DNA of 64,000 nucleotides from Anaerohalosphaeraceae bacterium (GTDB lineage Bacteria > Planctomycetota > Phycisphaerae > Sedimentisphaerales > UBA12454). Position numbers and translations under genes: made by a program. The notes beneath the pieces were generated by a model. The model was not told where the DNA came from. It worked only from the letters and a program-made list of their open reading frames with translations, and searched no databases. The stretch covers positions 93,785 to 157,784 of the forward strand of contig JAIORA010000048.1 of NCBI GenBank assembly GCA_021108375.1, in the 5' to 3' direction. Positions 37,471-46,873 of this stretch are shown here, one piece after another (the stretch's first letter is position 1; each line of letters starts with the position of its first letter).

Positions 37471-38337
37471 CTATTGACTGTTTCGCATCTGCTCGAGTTT
37501 TGTGGCTTCAGAAAGGATTTTTTTCTCTTTGCCACTAAGACTGTTTATTCCCCTGGTGTTTACCTTTTCAAGGATTCTATCCACCTCAGCCTGCAACCTT
37601 TTGTACTCATCCATCTTTTTTGCGAGAGTCTGTGCCTTAAACCTCGAAGCAATGTTGGAAGTTTTGCCGCCTTTAAGTCTCGGCCAAAGATACACATAAA
37701 ACGCACCGGCAGCCATACCGGCTAAATGCGCAGCGTCGCCGCCAGCATTGTGGCCCTTAGTGAAAATGCTGAACACATAAAAAAGAGTAAAAACTACCGC
37801 CGCTACCCTTATTGGTACAGGGAAAACTATCAGGAAGACAACGAACTGCGGAAACAAAATCGCACAGGCAGCGAGCATTCCAAGTATCGCACCAGATGCG
37901 CCAATGAGCATCCCGCCCGGCAGAGCGCCGAAAGCAACGAGCAGAATATAAAACACCCCGCCAACGGTTCCGCAGCAGAGATAAAATTTCAGGAACCGCT
38001 TTGAACCCCAGTGGCGTTCAAGAGTTGGGCCGAGAAAATACAGAGCCAACATATTAAAAGCGATATGTCCTATGCTGCCGCGAGCGTGTAAAAACTGATA
38101 GCCAAGAAGCCGCCAAAGCTGCATCATTTTTGCGGGCGAGGTTGCATTAACGCTGAACCAATCGTAAATGAAATCGCCTAACGGCTTGATAATTATACAG
38201 GCCATAAACACTGACACGTTTATTATCAGCAGTTTTTTCACAATCGGCATCAACTGCGGTGCACGAAACTGCATATGGCCGCTTCGATTTGGGCTTTGGT
38301 AATCCGACTTAGAGTAATCTCTATCGTAAATGCTCAT
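37471..38337 (-). CDS. Rhomboid-family intramembrane serine protease
   Basis: 288 residues from the ATG at 38335-38337. Six helices carry the catalytic dyad S148 in GASGAILG and H204 in GGDAAHLAGMAAG, with H91 and N95 (GHIAFNMLALYFLG) supporting the oxyanion region. A cytoplasmic C-terminal tail (~230-288, KKMDEYKRLQAEVDRILEKV) is coiled coil and ends EATKLEQMRNSQ, as in planctomycete rhomboids. The substrate is unknown. It is divergent from the BioF-like gene. Confidence 0.93.
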   Translation of the reverse strand: MSIYDRDYSKSDYQSPNRSGHMQFRAPQLMPIVKKLLIINVSVFMACIIIKPLGDFIYDWFSVNATSPAKMMQLWRLLGYQFLHARGSIGHIAFNMLALYFLGPTLERHWGSKRFLKFYLCCGTVGGVFYILLVAFGALPGGMLIGASGAILGMLAACAILFPQFVVFLIVFPVPIRVAAVVFTLFYVFSIFTKGHNAGGDAAHLAGMAAGAFYVYLWPRLKGGKTSNIASRFKAQTLAKKMDEYKRLQAEVDRILEKVNTRGINSLSGKEKKILSEATKLEQMRNSQ

Positions 38338-38383
38338 TTGTACCTGTCTCAACTAATAAATGCGTTCGGTTTTTTAGCAACCT

Positions 38384-38393
38384 TTGGTATAAT
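38384..38393 (+). promoter_or_regulatory. Extended -10 promoter for the BioF-like gene
   Basis: TTGGTATAAT, a perfect -10 with TGG extension, 41 bases before the chosen start. The -35 (TTCGGT) is poor, as expected for extended -10 promoters. The same ten-base word, with A or T in the seventh position, occurs before psd (53750) and padR (58331, minus) and, with final G, before the gene at 328. Confidence 0.6.
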
Positions 38394-38433
38394 ATCGCCA
38401 AAATTGAACTTTATTCAAATAGAAAAAGATAAA

Positions 38434-39591
38434 TTGAGCAATTTTGACTGGCTAAAAACCGAATTAGAGCTTTTGAAAAGCAACGATATGCTCAGAACAC
38501 CTCTTTGCATTGACTCTGCTCAGGGGCCGGTAGTGAGCATCGGCGGCGAGGAAAAAGTGCTTTTTTGCAGTAATAACTACCTTAATCTGGCAAATGACCC
38601 GGTAATTGTGGCTGCGGCAGAAAAATCGCTTAAAAAATTTGGTTACGGCTCAGCGGCATCGAGACTGCTCAGCGGCACAATGGCTCCGCATATCGAGCTT
38701 GAGGGGGCAATTGCGAATCTGCTCGAAAAACAGGCAACTCTGGTGTTCGGCTCAGGCTTTACAACCAATCAGGCATTGATAAAAACCCTGCCGCAAAAAG
38801 GCGATTTGCTTCTGCTGGACAAACTCGACCACGCATCAATTATGGATGCAGGGCAAAACTGTGCCGCTGATTTCAGGACGTATCGCAGGGGCGATGATGA
38901 AAAACTCGAAAAACTGCTGGCAAGTGAAAAGTATAATCGTAAATTTATAATCACCGAGAGCATATTTTCAATGGACGGTGATTTCGCAGAGCTGGCAAAG
39001 CTCGTTGAGCTAAAAAATAAATACAGCGCGATTCTAATTGTCGATGAAGCTCACGCCTTGGGCTGTATGGGAAAAGACGGAGCGGGCTTGAGCAGCAAAC
39101 TCGGCTTGCTCGGCGAAATAGATATTATCGTAGGCACGTTCAGTAAGGCCGCTGGCTGCACAGGCGGATTCTTGGCGAGCGAAAAATGCGTTGTCGATTA
39201 TCTGATAAACAAGGCCAGAGATTTTATATACACCACAGCTCCCGCTTCAGCAAACTGCGCAGCGGCAAAGGCAGCTATCGAAATTTTCAAAGCCCAGCCG
39301 CAGCGCAGGCAAAGGCTCAAAGAAAATGCCGATTATCTGAGAAGCCGATTCAAAAAGCTCGGACTCAATGTCGGCCAGAGCCAAAGCCATATTGTCCCTG
39401 TGATAATAGGCGACAACAAAAAGACACTCGAAATATCGAAAAAACTTTTCGAGGCTGGGTTCGCGGCGGTAGCCATCCGCCCGCCCACCGTTGCCATCGG
39501 CAGCGCGAGACTCAGAATATCCCTCCAGTGCGACCATACGAAAGAGCAAATAGATTCTCTCTGTGAAGCGATAGAAAATGCAAGAAAGTGA
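38434..39591 (+). CDS. Alpha-oxoamine synthase (8-amino-7-oxononanoate synthase / glycine C-acetyltransferase)
   Basis: 385 residues from a TTG, chosen because the family begins with the WLKTELELLK helix; no ATG fits. PLP-enzyme features are FCSNNYLNLANDP, GYGSAASRLLSGT, DKLDHASIMDG-like LDHASIMDA, DEAHALGCMGK, and the PLP lysine in GTFSKAAG. BioF makes biotin precursor from pimeloyl-CoA plus alanine, KBL makes 2-amino-3-ketobutyrate; sequence alone does not separate them and no biotin or threonine gene is adjacent. It overlaps the RNase HII-like gene by 14 bases. Confidence 0.88.
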   Translation: MSNFDWLKTELELLKSNDMLRTPLCIDSAQGPVVSIGGEEKVLFCSNNYLNLANDPVIVAAAEKSLKKFGYGSAASRLLSGTMAPHIELEGAIANLLEKQATLVFGSGFTTNQALIKTLPQKGDLLLLDKLDHASIMDAGQNCAADFRTYRRGDDEKLEKLLASEKYNRKFIITESIFSMDGDFAELAKLVELKNKYSAILIVDEAHALGCMGKDGAGLSSKLGLLGEIDIIVGTFSKAAGCTGGFLASEKCVVDYLINKARDFIYTTAPASANCAAAKAAIEIFKAQPQRRQRLKENADYLRSRFKKLGLNVGQSQSHIVPVIIGDNKKTLEISKKLFEAGFAAVAIRPPTVAIGSARLRISLQCDHTKEQIDSLCEAIENARK

Positions 39592-40564
39592 TGAAAATAC
39601 GATTCTAATCGGCATAGACGAAGCCGGCGTAGGGCCGTTACTTGGCCCGCTGGTAATATCGGCGACGGCTTTTTCGATTCCCAGGCAATTGCTAAAGGCC
39701 GACTTGTGGCAAAAGTTTTCAGATTCGGTCAGGAAGAGTAAAAAATCATTGGCAGGCAGAATACTAATCACCGACAGCAAAAAAGCATTAGGTGCAAAGA
39801 CCTCGGCCAATCCAAAAAAACATCTCGAAAAAGCGGTGCTCGCGTCACTGCTGTCGCTGGGCAAGACACCAGCAACCACAAAGCAATTACTGAGCGAACT
39901 GTTTCCGAACTGCCTGCCAAGACTCAATAATTACGACTGGTACGGGAAAAATCTCGACTGCAAATTGCGGCACAACGCCGACGAAATCTCCATCTGTTCG
40001 CAGGCCTTTGCGGACAGTATGGCAAAAAACCAAACCAGTATGCTCCTGATGAAAAGCGTTTGCCTTGACGTGGCCTACTATAATGAAATGATTGAAAAAG
40101 TTCGCAACAAATCGACCGTTATTTTCTCAGCTCTTTGTGGCCTGATATACGACATACTCAAAAATATCAAAAACCAAAATTACCAGTTCGTAATCGACCG
40201 CCAAGGCGGCAGAACAAAATATACCCAGCCTTTACGAAAAATGTTTCCGGAAATGTCGCTGAAAGTCATAACCGAAGAAAAAAATATCAGCAGCTACGAA
40301 TTGACTGACTCGCAAAGAACAATTCGTCTGCATTTTCTCGTCAAGGCGGATTCAAAACAACTGCCGGTATCGCTCGCATCTATGGTTAGTAAGTTCGTTC
40401 GGGAACTTTTGATGGACTGCATAAACCGATACTTTACCAGCCAGTGTGATGGCTTGAAACCGACTGCCGGCTATTGGACTGACGGCACAAGGTTCGTGGA
40501 GGAACTTAATAGCCGCGCTGGGCATATCGAATACGACAGAAACCGTCTAATCCGCAGCAGATAA
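39578..40564 (+). CDS. Divergent RNase HII-like protein with a large insertion
   Basis: 328 residues; the normal RNase HII is ~200-230. Four acidic catalytic positions are present: D14 and E15 in GIDEAGVGPLLGP, D207 in FVIDRQGG, D258 in VKADSK. The C-terminal helix ASMVSKFVRELLM aligns with the family's AASIxAKVxRDxxM. Between motif I and D207 lie ~100 extra residues. The R of the GRG motif that reads the ribonucleotide's 2'-hydroxyl is V18 (GVG). It may be a nuclease with altered specificity. Translation is coupled to the upstream enzyme. Confidence 0.8.
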   Translation: MQESDENTILIGIDEAGVGPLLGPLVISATAFSIPRQLLKADLWQKFSDSVRKSKKSLAGRILITDSKKALGAKTSANPKKHLEKAVLASLLSLGKTPATTKQLLSELFPNCLPRLNNYDWYGKNLDCKLRHNADEISICSQAFADSMAKNQTSMLLMKSVCLDVAYYNEMIEKVRNKSTVIFSALCGLIYDILKNIKNQNYQFVIDRQGGRTKYTQPLRKMFPEMSLKVITEEKNISSYELTDSQRTIRLHFLVKADSKQLPVSLASMVSKFVRELLMDCINRYFTSQCDGLKPTAGYWTDGTRFVEELNSRAGHIEYDRNRLIRSR

Positions 40565-40937
40565 GCTATCCGGCAGCTTCCGCTGTTCGGCTGCTAAGGC
40601 ATCAGTCCAATTCCAATTATTAAGGGTAGCTCTAATGATTGCTTTTGAGCGACAAGTAGAAAATTTTTGTTCGCTGACAAGGAAGACAAATCAGCTTTAT
40701 CCGTAGATAAAGCGGCTTTTGCCTGACACTGTTCAGCGACAAAAAGGTTCGCTTGTCCGCCAAAATGAATTTTTAGAGGTTCCCTTAAGTGCGCCATTGT
40801 CATTTCGACCGGAACGAGCGAAGCGAATGGAGCGGAGAAATCCGGCGAAGCCGTCCTGAGCAACGCCGAAGGATCTCATAGATTCCTCGACTACGCTCGG
40901 AATGACGTGTGTGCGCATTTATTATTCGTACTTGGTA
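40565..40937. repeat. Repeat field between the RNase HII-like gene and rpoD
   Basis: Contains a CCGA-hairpin copy (40568-40592), a 17-base word (TTTAGAGGTTCCCTTAA) matching 15114-15130 reversed, the ~108-base TCATTTCGACC element (40799-40906), and the 36-base word 40901-40936 shared with 846-881. 40600-40790 is otherwise unassigned and AT-mixed. Confidence 0.8.
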
Positions 40938-42794
40938 TCAGTCCTCGTTTATAAATCCTTCGAGTTTTCTACTCCTTACCGGATGCTGCAATTTGCGAAT
41001 CGCCTTGGCCTCAACCTGGCGAACACGCTCACGAGTAACCTTAAAAATCCTGCCGACCTCTTCAAGCGTATAGGTGTATCCATCGCCAAGGCCGTAACGC
41101 AATTTTATAATCTCGCGCTCGCGATAGGTCAACGTCTTAAGCACATCTCCTATCCTGTCCTTGAGCATTTCGTGAGTGGCAGACTGCACCGGCGAATCAG
41201 CGGACTCGTCCTCGATAAAATCGCCGAAATAGCTGTCTTCGCTCTCGCCGATAGGCCTGTCGAGACTGATAGGATGCTTGGAAATTTTCAGCACTCTGCG
41301 CGCTTCGGAAATTGTCATCTCGGTCTTGGCCGCGATTTCTTCGATGGTCGGCTCACGTCCGAGTTCCTGCAGCAGTTCCTTGCTGACCGTTCGCAGTTTG
41401 GACATCGTCTCTATCATATGAACCGGAATTCTAATCGTCCTGGCGTGATCGGCAATGGCACGGGTTATCGCCTGGCGAATCCACCACGTAGCATAAGTAC
41501 TGAACTTATAGCCCCTGCGATATTCGTACTTGTCAACAGCCCTCATCAGGCCGGTATTGCCTTCCTGTATGATGTCGAGAAAACTCAAACCCCTGTTGCG
41601 ATACTTCTTTGCGATAGAAACGACAAGCCTTAAATTGCCGCCGGAAAGCTGCCTCTTCGCTATCTCATATTGCGAGTAAACAATTCTCAACGCCCGCAAG
41701 CGCCGGTCTAACTGTATAGGCGTTTCAAGAACAAGGTCCTCAAGACCGGCTATTTCCTGCCTCATCATATCGATGTCTTCGGCAAGATACATCTCGTTCG
41801 CCCCGGCGGCGATAAGAACGATAACCTGGTGCATTTTTTTCTGTATGCCCTCAAGCTTACGCATCATCGGCTGTATCCTGCTGGTTCGCAGGCTCAGCTC
41901 CTCAAGCAGCGTAGCGATTTTCCTTCTGTTCCGCCGCATCTGTTTCGATGCCCTTTTTTCAGGGTCTCTGTCGGGGGTTTTCTGGTCTTCCTCGAAAATC
42001 AGAGCGTTAGCGTCGAGCAATTTATTAGCAGTACTGATATTTTCAGGCAAACGGTTTTTCACTACCGAGCGAATAAGATTTTCCGACGTACTCATCTTCA
42101 TAGTTCTGTCGAACGGCAGCGTGCCGTCAGAAACCTGCTGAAGCACTTCGATTGCCGCCGCAGCGCAATACTCGCTTTCGAGTACCTTTCTGCGAAACGC
42201 CATCCTCGTAAGCTCTATCTTCTTTGCCAACGATATTTCCTGCTCTCTTGTCAGCAGCGGAATCTCGCCCATCTGCGTAAGATACATCCTTACCGGGTCA
42301 TCTATTCTACCGATAGCACCCTCGACAAGCTCGGTCTCAAGCGTCGCGTCTTCAGTCTCTTCGGCCTCTGTCGCCGCGAGCGTCGCATCGTCAACCTCGA
42401 AATCGTCCTCTTCTTCCTGCCTTTTACGCAACTCAGCCTCATCGAGCAACGAAATACCCATTTCATCGAGAGTCATAATCAAACTGTCGAGCCGATTCGG
42501 CGAAATGGTTTCGTCAGGCAGCCCGTTGTTCATTTCCTCGTAGGTTATATAACCCTTCTTTTTTCCCTTCTCTATGATAGCCTTTATTCTTTCCTCAACC
42601 ACTTCTACAGGCGAAGCCGGAAGGGGCTTGACATCTATTGGAACATTTTTCACCTCGGGCGCAACCGGAGCCTCAACAGACTCTTCGGCAGGTTCTTTGA
42701 CAGGCTCAGTTTTTTTGGTCGTTTTTTTCTTTGCTGCTTTTACGACAGTTGCTTTTTTCTTTGTTGCCTTTGTTGTGGTAGTTTTTTTCGCCAC
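40938..42794 (-). CDS. rpoD: Primary sigma factor RpoD
   Basis: 618 residues. Order: Lys/Ala/Thr-rich N-terminal extension of ~75 residues ([12 protein letters not shown]), region 1.1-like helical part ([17 protein letters not shown]), [21 protein letters not shown] of region 1.2, then region 2 with [12 protein letters not shown] and [21 protein letters not shown] and [15 protein letters not shown], region 3 [13 protein letters not shown], and region 4 [15 protein letters not shown] and [17 protein letters not shown]. It follows dnaG by 31 bases, as in the classical MMS operon but without rpsU. The N-terminal basic extension is unlike that of E. coli. Confidence 0.97.
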   Translation of the reverse strand: MAKKTTTTKATKKKATVVKAAKKKTTKKTEPVKEPAEESVEAPVAPEVKNVPIDVKPLPASPVEVVEERIKAIIEKGKKKGYITYEEMNNGLPDETISPNRLDSLIMTLDEMGISLLDEAELRKRQEEEDDFEVDDATLAATEAEETEDATLETELVEGAIGRIDDPVRMYLTQMGEIPLLTREQEISLAKKIELTRMAFRRKVLESEYCAAAAIEVLQQVSDGTLPFDRTMKMSTSENLIRSVVKNRLPENISTANKLLDANALIFEEDQKTPDRDPEKRASKQMRRNRRKIATLLEELSLRTSRIQPMMRKLEGIQKKMHQVIVLIAAGANEMYLAEDIDMMRQEIAGLEDLVLETPIQLDRRLRALRIVYSQYEIAKRQLSGGNLRLVVSIAKKYRNRGLSFLDIIQEGNTGLMRAVDKYEYRRGYKFSTYATWWIRQAITRAIADHARTIRIPVHMIETMSKLRTVSKELLQELGREPTIEEIAAKTEMTISEARRVLKISKHPISLDRPIGESEDSYFGDFIEDESADSPVQSATHEMLKDRIGDVLKTLTYREREIIKLRYGLGDGYTYTLEEVGRIFKVTRERVRQVEAKAIRKLQHPVRSRKLEGFINED

Positions 42795-42825
42795 TTTTTT
42801 TATCCTTTAAAATAAATCGCCAAAC

Positions 42826-44616
42826 CTATATCGAAATCATTCCGGGATTTCTTCTGTCCGGCCTTGTCTTTTTGTCCGTTATACTTCTAAGTTTGGAATC
42901 TTCATCTTCTGTTTTATGCCCGCCGCTGATTTTGGCTTTGTGTTCGCAGATAACAGCTACAGCACCTTTGAGTCTTTTCGCCAGCACATCGGAGAGCTGT
43001 CCATTATCGCTTAACATCACCGCAACGGCTGCGGCCTCCTGCGATTCTATCTGAGAGAGAAACTCCGCCAGCGAAAACTCACTGTTCTGCTTATAATAGC
43101 TGGCCAGACTCAGCCAAAGCTGCCGCAATTGGTCATTTTCAAAATCATCTTCGCTGATTTTCTTCCTGGCATTTTCAAACAGTCTCGGCTCATTCAGGAG
43201 TACTTCTATCACTTCCGACCGGGCTTTCTCCAACAGGCTCCTGCCCGTTTGGCTGGCAGAAACCCCAGCGTTTTTCGTGGTTTTAACATCGACCCCTGCT
43301 CTGCGCCTCATCTTTACCGCCAACTCTTTTCTTATATCATCAGCCGGGGTTTGCAATATCCCCGCAAGACGGTTGATAATCAGCCCTTTCGTAATTGCGT
43401 CAACCGAACCGCTGGAAAAAGCCAGCGATACAGTTTGCAAAAACTTTTCTGTCGCGGCCCTTCTGTCGGCAAGATTATCGCTGGCCGCGAACTTTTCGTT
43501 CAGCTTAGCCCATTGATAGTCCATCACCTCCGTTGCCGAATCTATAATAACCTTAAATGCCTCAACGCCGTTTGACAGAATAAAATCGCACGGGTCCTTG
43601 CCGTCCGGCACAGAAGCTATTTTAATATCTATTCTCTCAGCCAGACAAATATCCAACGCCCGCTCAGCGGCGGACTGCCCCGCAATATCGCTATCGAATA
43701 TCAGGACGATTGCTTTGGCATATCTTCTCAAAAGCCGAACGTGTCCGGCCGTCAGCGACGTTCCTAATGTCGCAACCACATTTTTGCAGCCGGACTGGTG
43801 TGCCATTATCACATCTGTATAACCCTCGACAACGACAACGGTACCGGTGGAAACAATTTCGTGTCGAGCCTTGTCCAGAGCGTAAACGCAATTACTCTTA
43901 TCGAACAGCGCCGTTGCAGGCGAATTCATATATTTAGCAGGGTCATCGCCTAACGTCCTTCCACCGAAACCTATCACCCTCGAAGCAGCATCGATTATCG
44001 GGAACATAAGGCGGTTACGAAATTTATCATAGAATCCGCCGGTCTCTCTTTCAACGATAAGTCCGCCAGCCAGCGAGAGCTTGTCCGGAATTTTTTTAAC
44101 TCTGGCAGCATTCAATAAATCGTCCCATTTTTCCGGGGCAAAGCCGATACCAAATTCTTCCGCAGCTTCAACAGTAATTTTTCTTTCAGCCAAATAGTCG
44201 CGCGCGCCTTTGCCGATTGCCTTATCAACAAAGTTCTGCCGCCAGTGGTTCATCGTCCAATTGTTTAGTTTTGCCAGAACCGCTCCGTCGAAATCCGCGG
44301 ATTGGCCGGATGTTTTTTCTCTGGGAATTTCTATTTTTATACCCGCGCGTTCAGCCAGCCTTTCAATCGCGCGGTAAAAGGTCAGCCCCTCCCGCATCTG
44401 CACAAACTTTATCACGTCTCCGCCGGCACCACAGGCAAAGCATTTAAAAATCTGCTTTTCGGGATTGACATACATACTGGGCTTGTGGTCCTGATGGAAC
44501 GGACAAAGGCCCACCATCTCCTTGCCTTTACTGACAAGATTAAGATGCTCAGAAACGACATCTATTATATCGTTGGCCTGCTGAACCCTTAGTATCAAAT
44601 TGCTGTCAAATCTCAT
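42826..44616 (-). CDS. dnaG: DNA primase
   Basis: 596 residues. The zinc-binding domain has C38, H41, C59, C62 (CPFHQDHKPSMYV, CFACGAGGD). The catalytic TOPRIM part has VVVVEGYTDVIMAHQSG and FDSDIAGQSAAER. A C-terminal helicase-interaction region ends ELRKGA-like LAKRLKGAVAVI. It synthesises RNA primers for replication. It is upstream of rpoD in the same direction, with 31 bases between. Confidence 0.97.
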   Translation of the reverse strand: MRFDSNLILRVQQANDIIDVVSEHLNLVSKGKEMVGLCPFHQDHKPSMYVNPEKQIFKCFACGAGGDVIKFVQMREGLTFYRAIERLAERAGIKIEIPREKTSGQSADFDGAVLAKLNNWTMNHWRQNFVDKAIGKGARDYLAERKITVEAAEEFGIGFAPEKWDDLLNAARVKKIPDKLSLAGGLIVERETGGFYDKFRNRLMFPIIDAASRVIGFGGRTLGDDPAKYMNSPATALFDKSNCVYALDKARHEIVSTGTVVVVEGYTDVIMAHQSGCKNVVATLGTSLTAGHVRLLRRYAKAIVLIFDSDIAGQSAAERALDICLAERIDIKIASVPDGKDPCDFILSNGVEAFKVIIDSATEVMDYQWAKLNEKFAASDNLADRRAATEKFLQTVSLAFSSGSVDAITKGLIINRLAGILQTPADDIRKELAVKMRRRAGVDVKTTKNAGVSASQTGRSLLEKARSEVIEVLLNEPRLFENARKKISEDDFENDQLRQLWLSLASYYKQNSEFSLAEFLSQIESQEAAAVAVMLSDNGQLSDVLAKRLKGAVAVICEHKAKISGGHKTEDEDSKLRSITDKKTRPDRRNPGMISI

Positions 44617-45043
44617 TATGTATAATTTTCATCGATATAAAAAAAACGGTGCAACTTCCTGAATCTGGGGACATTACGAAAAAACTCCCTCACCTACATA
44701 TAGGCAGTTAATGTCAAAAAGTCAAGTTTTAGCAAAAAAAGCCTGTAATAGTACTAAAAATGGGCTTTTTACAGCGCAAGACACTTAGTCATATAGGAAT
44801 CAGCAAACAAGACAATTTAACAGTTTTATGATTACAATCGCCTTGAGGCCTTTCTAAAATTGCTTAGTCCTATATAATCGTCGCAGACGTTTGAATAATG
44901 CCGAGAATAAAAATTTTTGCTCTTTCGGCAATTTTGTTCGGGTTTTGTTCGGGTCTGGCGGGCTGATTTGTCGATAAAAAAAAACAGATGGATAAGAAAA
45001 AATAACAACTGTAAAAATGATGGGCATAAAGAGGTAGTTTGCA
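44617..45043. promoter_or_regulatory. Intergenic control region of dnaG and the lexA locus
   Basis: 427 bases with no gene. Contains TATAAT at 44873-44878 without a good -35, the tandem word TTTTGTTCGGG twice (44932-44953), and an A-rich stretch. The tandem word holds GTTC, seven bases, GTTC (44936-44950), listed below. Confidence 0.6.
44932..44953 (+). promoter_or_regulatory. Candidate LexA operator: direct repeat GTTC-N7-GTTC
   Basis: TTTTGTTCGGG occurs twice with no gap, giving GTTC GGGTTTT GTTC. This is the layout of the LexA box in alphaproteobacteria, not the inverted SOS box of E. coli or Bacillus. It is 91 bases before the gene at 45044 and 314 before lexA, so it could repress both. 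Unproven. Confidence 0.45.
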
Positions 45044-45505
45044 ATGGATACTGAAAAGAGAAATTCGCTGGAGAATGTTGAACCGATATGCAAATTCGGC
45101 CCCGGAGGCGACTACGTCAGTTGCTGGCCGCCGAACTATGCGAACGACAATACCGCAAAGACCGACCCCGTAGGCAAGGTACTAAGCACTATCGCGGATA
45201 TGACAGGCATCAAAATTTTGCCGGAAATGCTGAGCGATTACGATATTAAAATGGAGGAAAGCAAAATTGACAAACAGACCATCGGCTCTAACGCCAAGAC
45301 AGCTACAGGTTCTTCAGATAGTCCGGGATTATCAAAAGAGCCAATGCTATTCGATAACTCTACAGGAATTGGCTCAAAAACTGGGACTAAGCAGAACAAC
45401 CATCTTCGAACACGTAGGCGGGTTAAAAGAAAAAGGCCTTCTTTCAGCGGACCCTGGCAGGGCACGCTCTTTGAAGTTAACCCGACAGGGACAAAGGTTG
45501 CTTGA
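45044..45505 (+). CDS. Small unknown protein upstream of and overlapping lexA
   Basis: ATG at 45044 with AGAGG nearby; 153 residues if read to its TGA. Residues 1-75 look like a real protein (ICKFGPGGDYVSCWPPNYAND, VGKVLSTIADMTGIKILPEML). From about residue 76 the frame runs inside lexA for 239 bases and turns Ser/Lys/Arg-rich, as expected for a shadow. Either the gene truly overlaps lexA or only its start is functional, coupling translation to lexA. I do not recognise a family. Confidence 0.4.
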   Translation: MDTEKRNSLENVEPICKFGPGGDYVSCWPPNYANDNTAKTDPVGKVLSTIADMTGIKILPEMLSDYDIKMEESKIDKQTIGSNAKTATGSSDSPGLSKEPMLFDNSTGIGSKTGTKQNNHLRTRRRVKRKRPSFSGPWQGTLFEVNPTGTKVA

Positions 45506-45920
45506 GCAGAACCGCCAGTACCATCAGAACGATTCATCTGATGACAACGGCATCCCGCTTTTAGGACGTGTCGCGGCAGGAGTTCCAATAGAAGCAATAC
45601 AAAACGCCGAACAAATTTCACTGCGCAGCGAGTTTGGCAGCGGCGATGATGTTTTCGCTCTCACTGTTTGCGGCGACAGTATGACAGGCGATGGAATCTA
45701 TGATGGCGACACCGTCATCTGCAAACAAAAACAAAACGCTTCTCAGGGTGAAATAGTGGTAGCTATCGTAGATGACGAAAACGCCACCGTAAAACGGTTC
45801 TATCGCGAAAAGGACTGCGTAAGGCTTGAAGCATCGAACGAAAATTATGAGCCGATATACACCGAAAACTGCCGAATAGCCGGAGTGGTAACAGGCCTAA
45901 TGCGAAAACTGGGTAATTAG
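45267..45920 (+). CDS. lexA: SOS repressor LexA
   Basis: 217 residues from a TTG with GGAGG upstream. The winged HTH is TLQELAQKLGLSRTTIFEHVGGLKEKG (residues 31-57). The self-cleavage site is A104-G105 (VAAGVP), with catalytic S138 (GDSMTGDGI) and K176 (ATVKRFYRE), all intact. Under DNA damage it cleaves itself and releases SOS genes. Possible autoregulation through 44932-44953. Confidence 0.95.
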   Translation: MTNRPSALTPRQLQVLQIVRDYQKSQCYSITLQELAQKLGLSRTTIFEHVGGLKEKGLLSADPGRARSLKLTRQGQRLLEQNRQYHQNDSSDDNGIPLLGRVAAGVPIEAIQNAEQISLRSEFGSGDDVFALTVCGDSMTGDGIYDGDTVICKQKQNASQGEIVVAIVDDENATVKRFYREKDCVRLEASNENYEPIYTENCRIAGVVTGLMRKLGN

Positions 45921-45928
45921 TTGCTGCT

Positions 45929-46798
45929 TTAACTCAACAGCGACATTGCTACCGTAACGCCGTTAAAAAGCAAATGCACAAATATCGGCCGCAGTATCGA
46001 GTTACTCTTCTCGTAAGCATATCCCATACACACCGATAAAATCATCAACGCGGAAAAATGCGTAAGCGGATGCAGAGCCGAAAAAATAAGCGAAACAATA
46101 ATGATACTCTGCCACCTGCCTGCACCGATGTTCCGCATAGAATTTTGCAGAATTCCCCTGAACAAAAACTCCTCGAAGAACGGCGTAAGAACAACAGCAA
46201 ACGAAATCGTCAAAATCCTTAGGGAGAGATTATCAAAATCGAGAATCACTTTAAGCCCTTCGTTTTGCTCAAGCTCAAAGCCCGCCCCTTTCAGCAACCT
46301 GCCGATTTGTAAAACAATCACAAGACTGACGAGAATAAAAGGCCACGCCGCCAAAAGAATCAGAACCGCCGCACGCAAATCGGGAAAGATATTTTTAAGC
46401 TGAAACCCGAATCCGCTCAGACCCCCCGCAAAAAACTTTTGCACAATAACCAAAACAACCACAATCAAAATAATCTCCACCGCGGCAGTTGAGGCAAACG
46501 TGCCAAATTGCTTTTGCCAATCAGACATATCAACAGTTACCAATTCCGCCAGCCCAGGCCCGGCCAAAAGCAGCAGCAGCCACAGGGCCATCATAACTAT
46601 CGGCAGGAAAACCGGCATATTGGTCTGGCGAACTGGACAACCCGAAAAAGCATCCCGTCCGAATCGGCTTGCGTAGAGCCATCGCACAAAAATCGCCACC
46701 CCCGCGACAACCATCAAAACCGTCAAATAATCAGATATCGGCAAACCGCCGCTATCGCCTGCGCTCTGAGCCAAAATTGATATTCTTGATAAAAGCAT
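45929..46798 (-). CDS. CPBP-family intramembrane metalloprotease (CAAX-like)
   Basis: 289 residues from the ATG at 46796-46798 (AGGCG before it); a GTG fifteen bases upstream is possible. About eight helices carry the CPBP motifs: EEFLFRGILQNSM, FSALHPLTH, and HLLFNGVTVAM with the metal-binding His and Asn. Family members process prenylated or other membrane proteins or act in bacteriocin immunity; the substrate here is unknown. It converges with lexA with 8 bases between stops. Confidence 0.9.
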   Translation of the reverse strand: MLLSRISILAQSAGDSGGLPISDYLTVLMVVAGVAIFVRWLYASRFGRDAFSGCPVRQTNMPVFLPIVMMALWLLLLLAGPGLAELVTVDMSDWQKQFGTFASTAAVEIILIVVVLVIVQKFFAGGLSGFGFQLKNIFPDLRAAVLILLAAWPFILVSLVIVLQIGRLLKGAGFELEQNEGLKVILDFDNLSLRILTISFAVVLTPFFEEFLFRGILQNSMRNIGAGRWQSIIIVSLIFSALHPLTHFSALMILSVCMGYAYEKSNSILRPIFVHLLFNGVTVAMSLLS

Positions 46799-46873
46799 AA
46801 TTGTCGCCTGCACTATTGCAAAGAAACGTTTTTTGTATTACATTAACATTTTATTTGCAAGGGAATTCATTTT

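Noticed and set aside
44832..45093. Minus-strand frames in the lexA control region
   Set aside because: Hydrophobic, short, no ribosome-binding site, no conservation signal.
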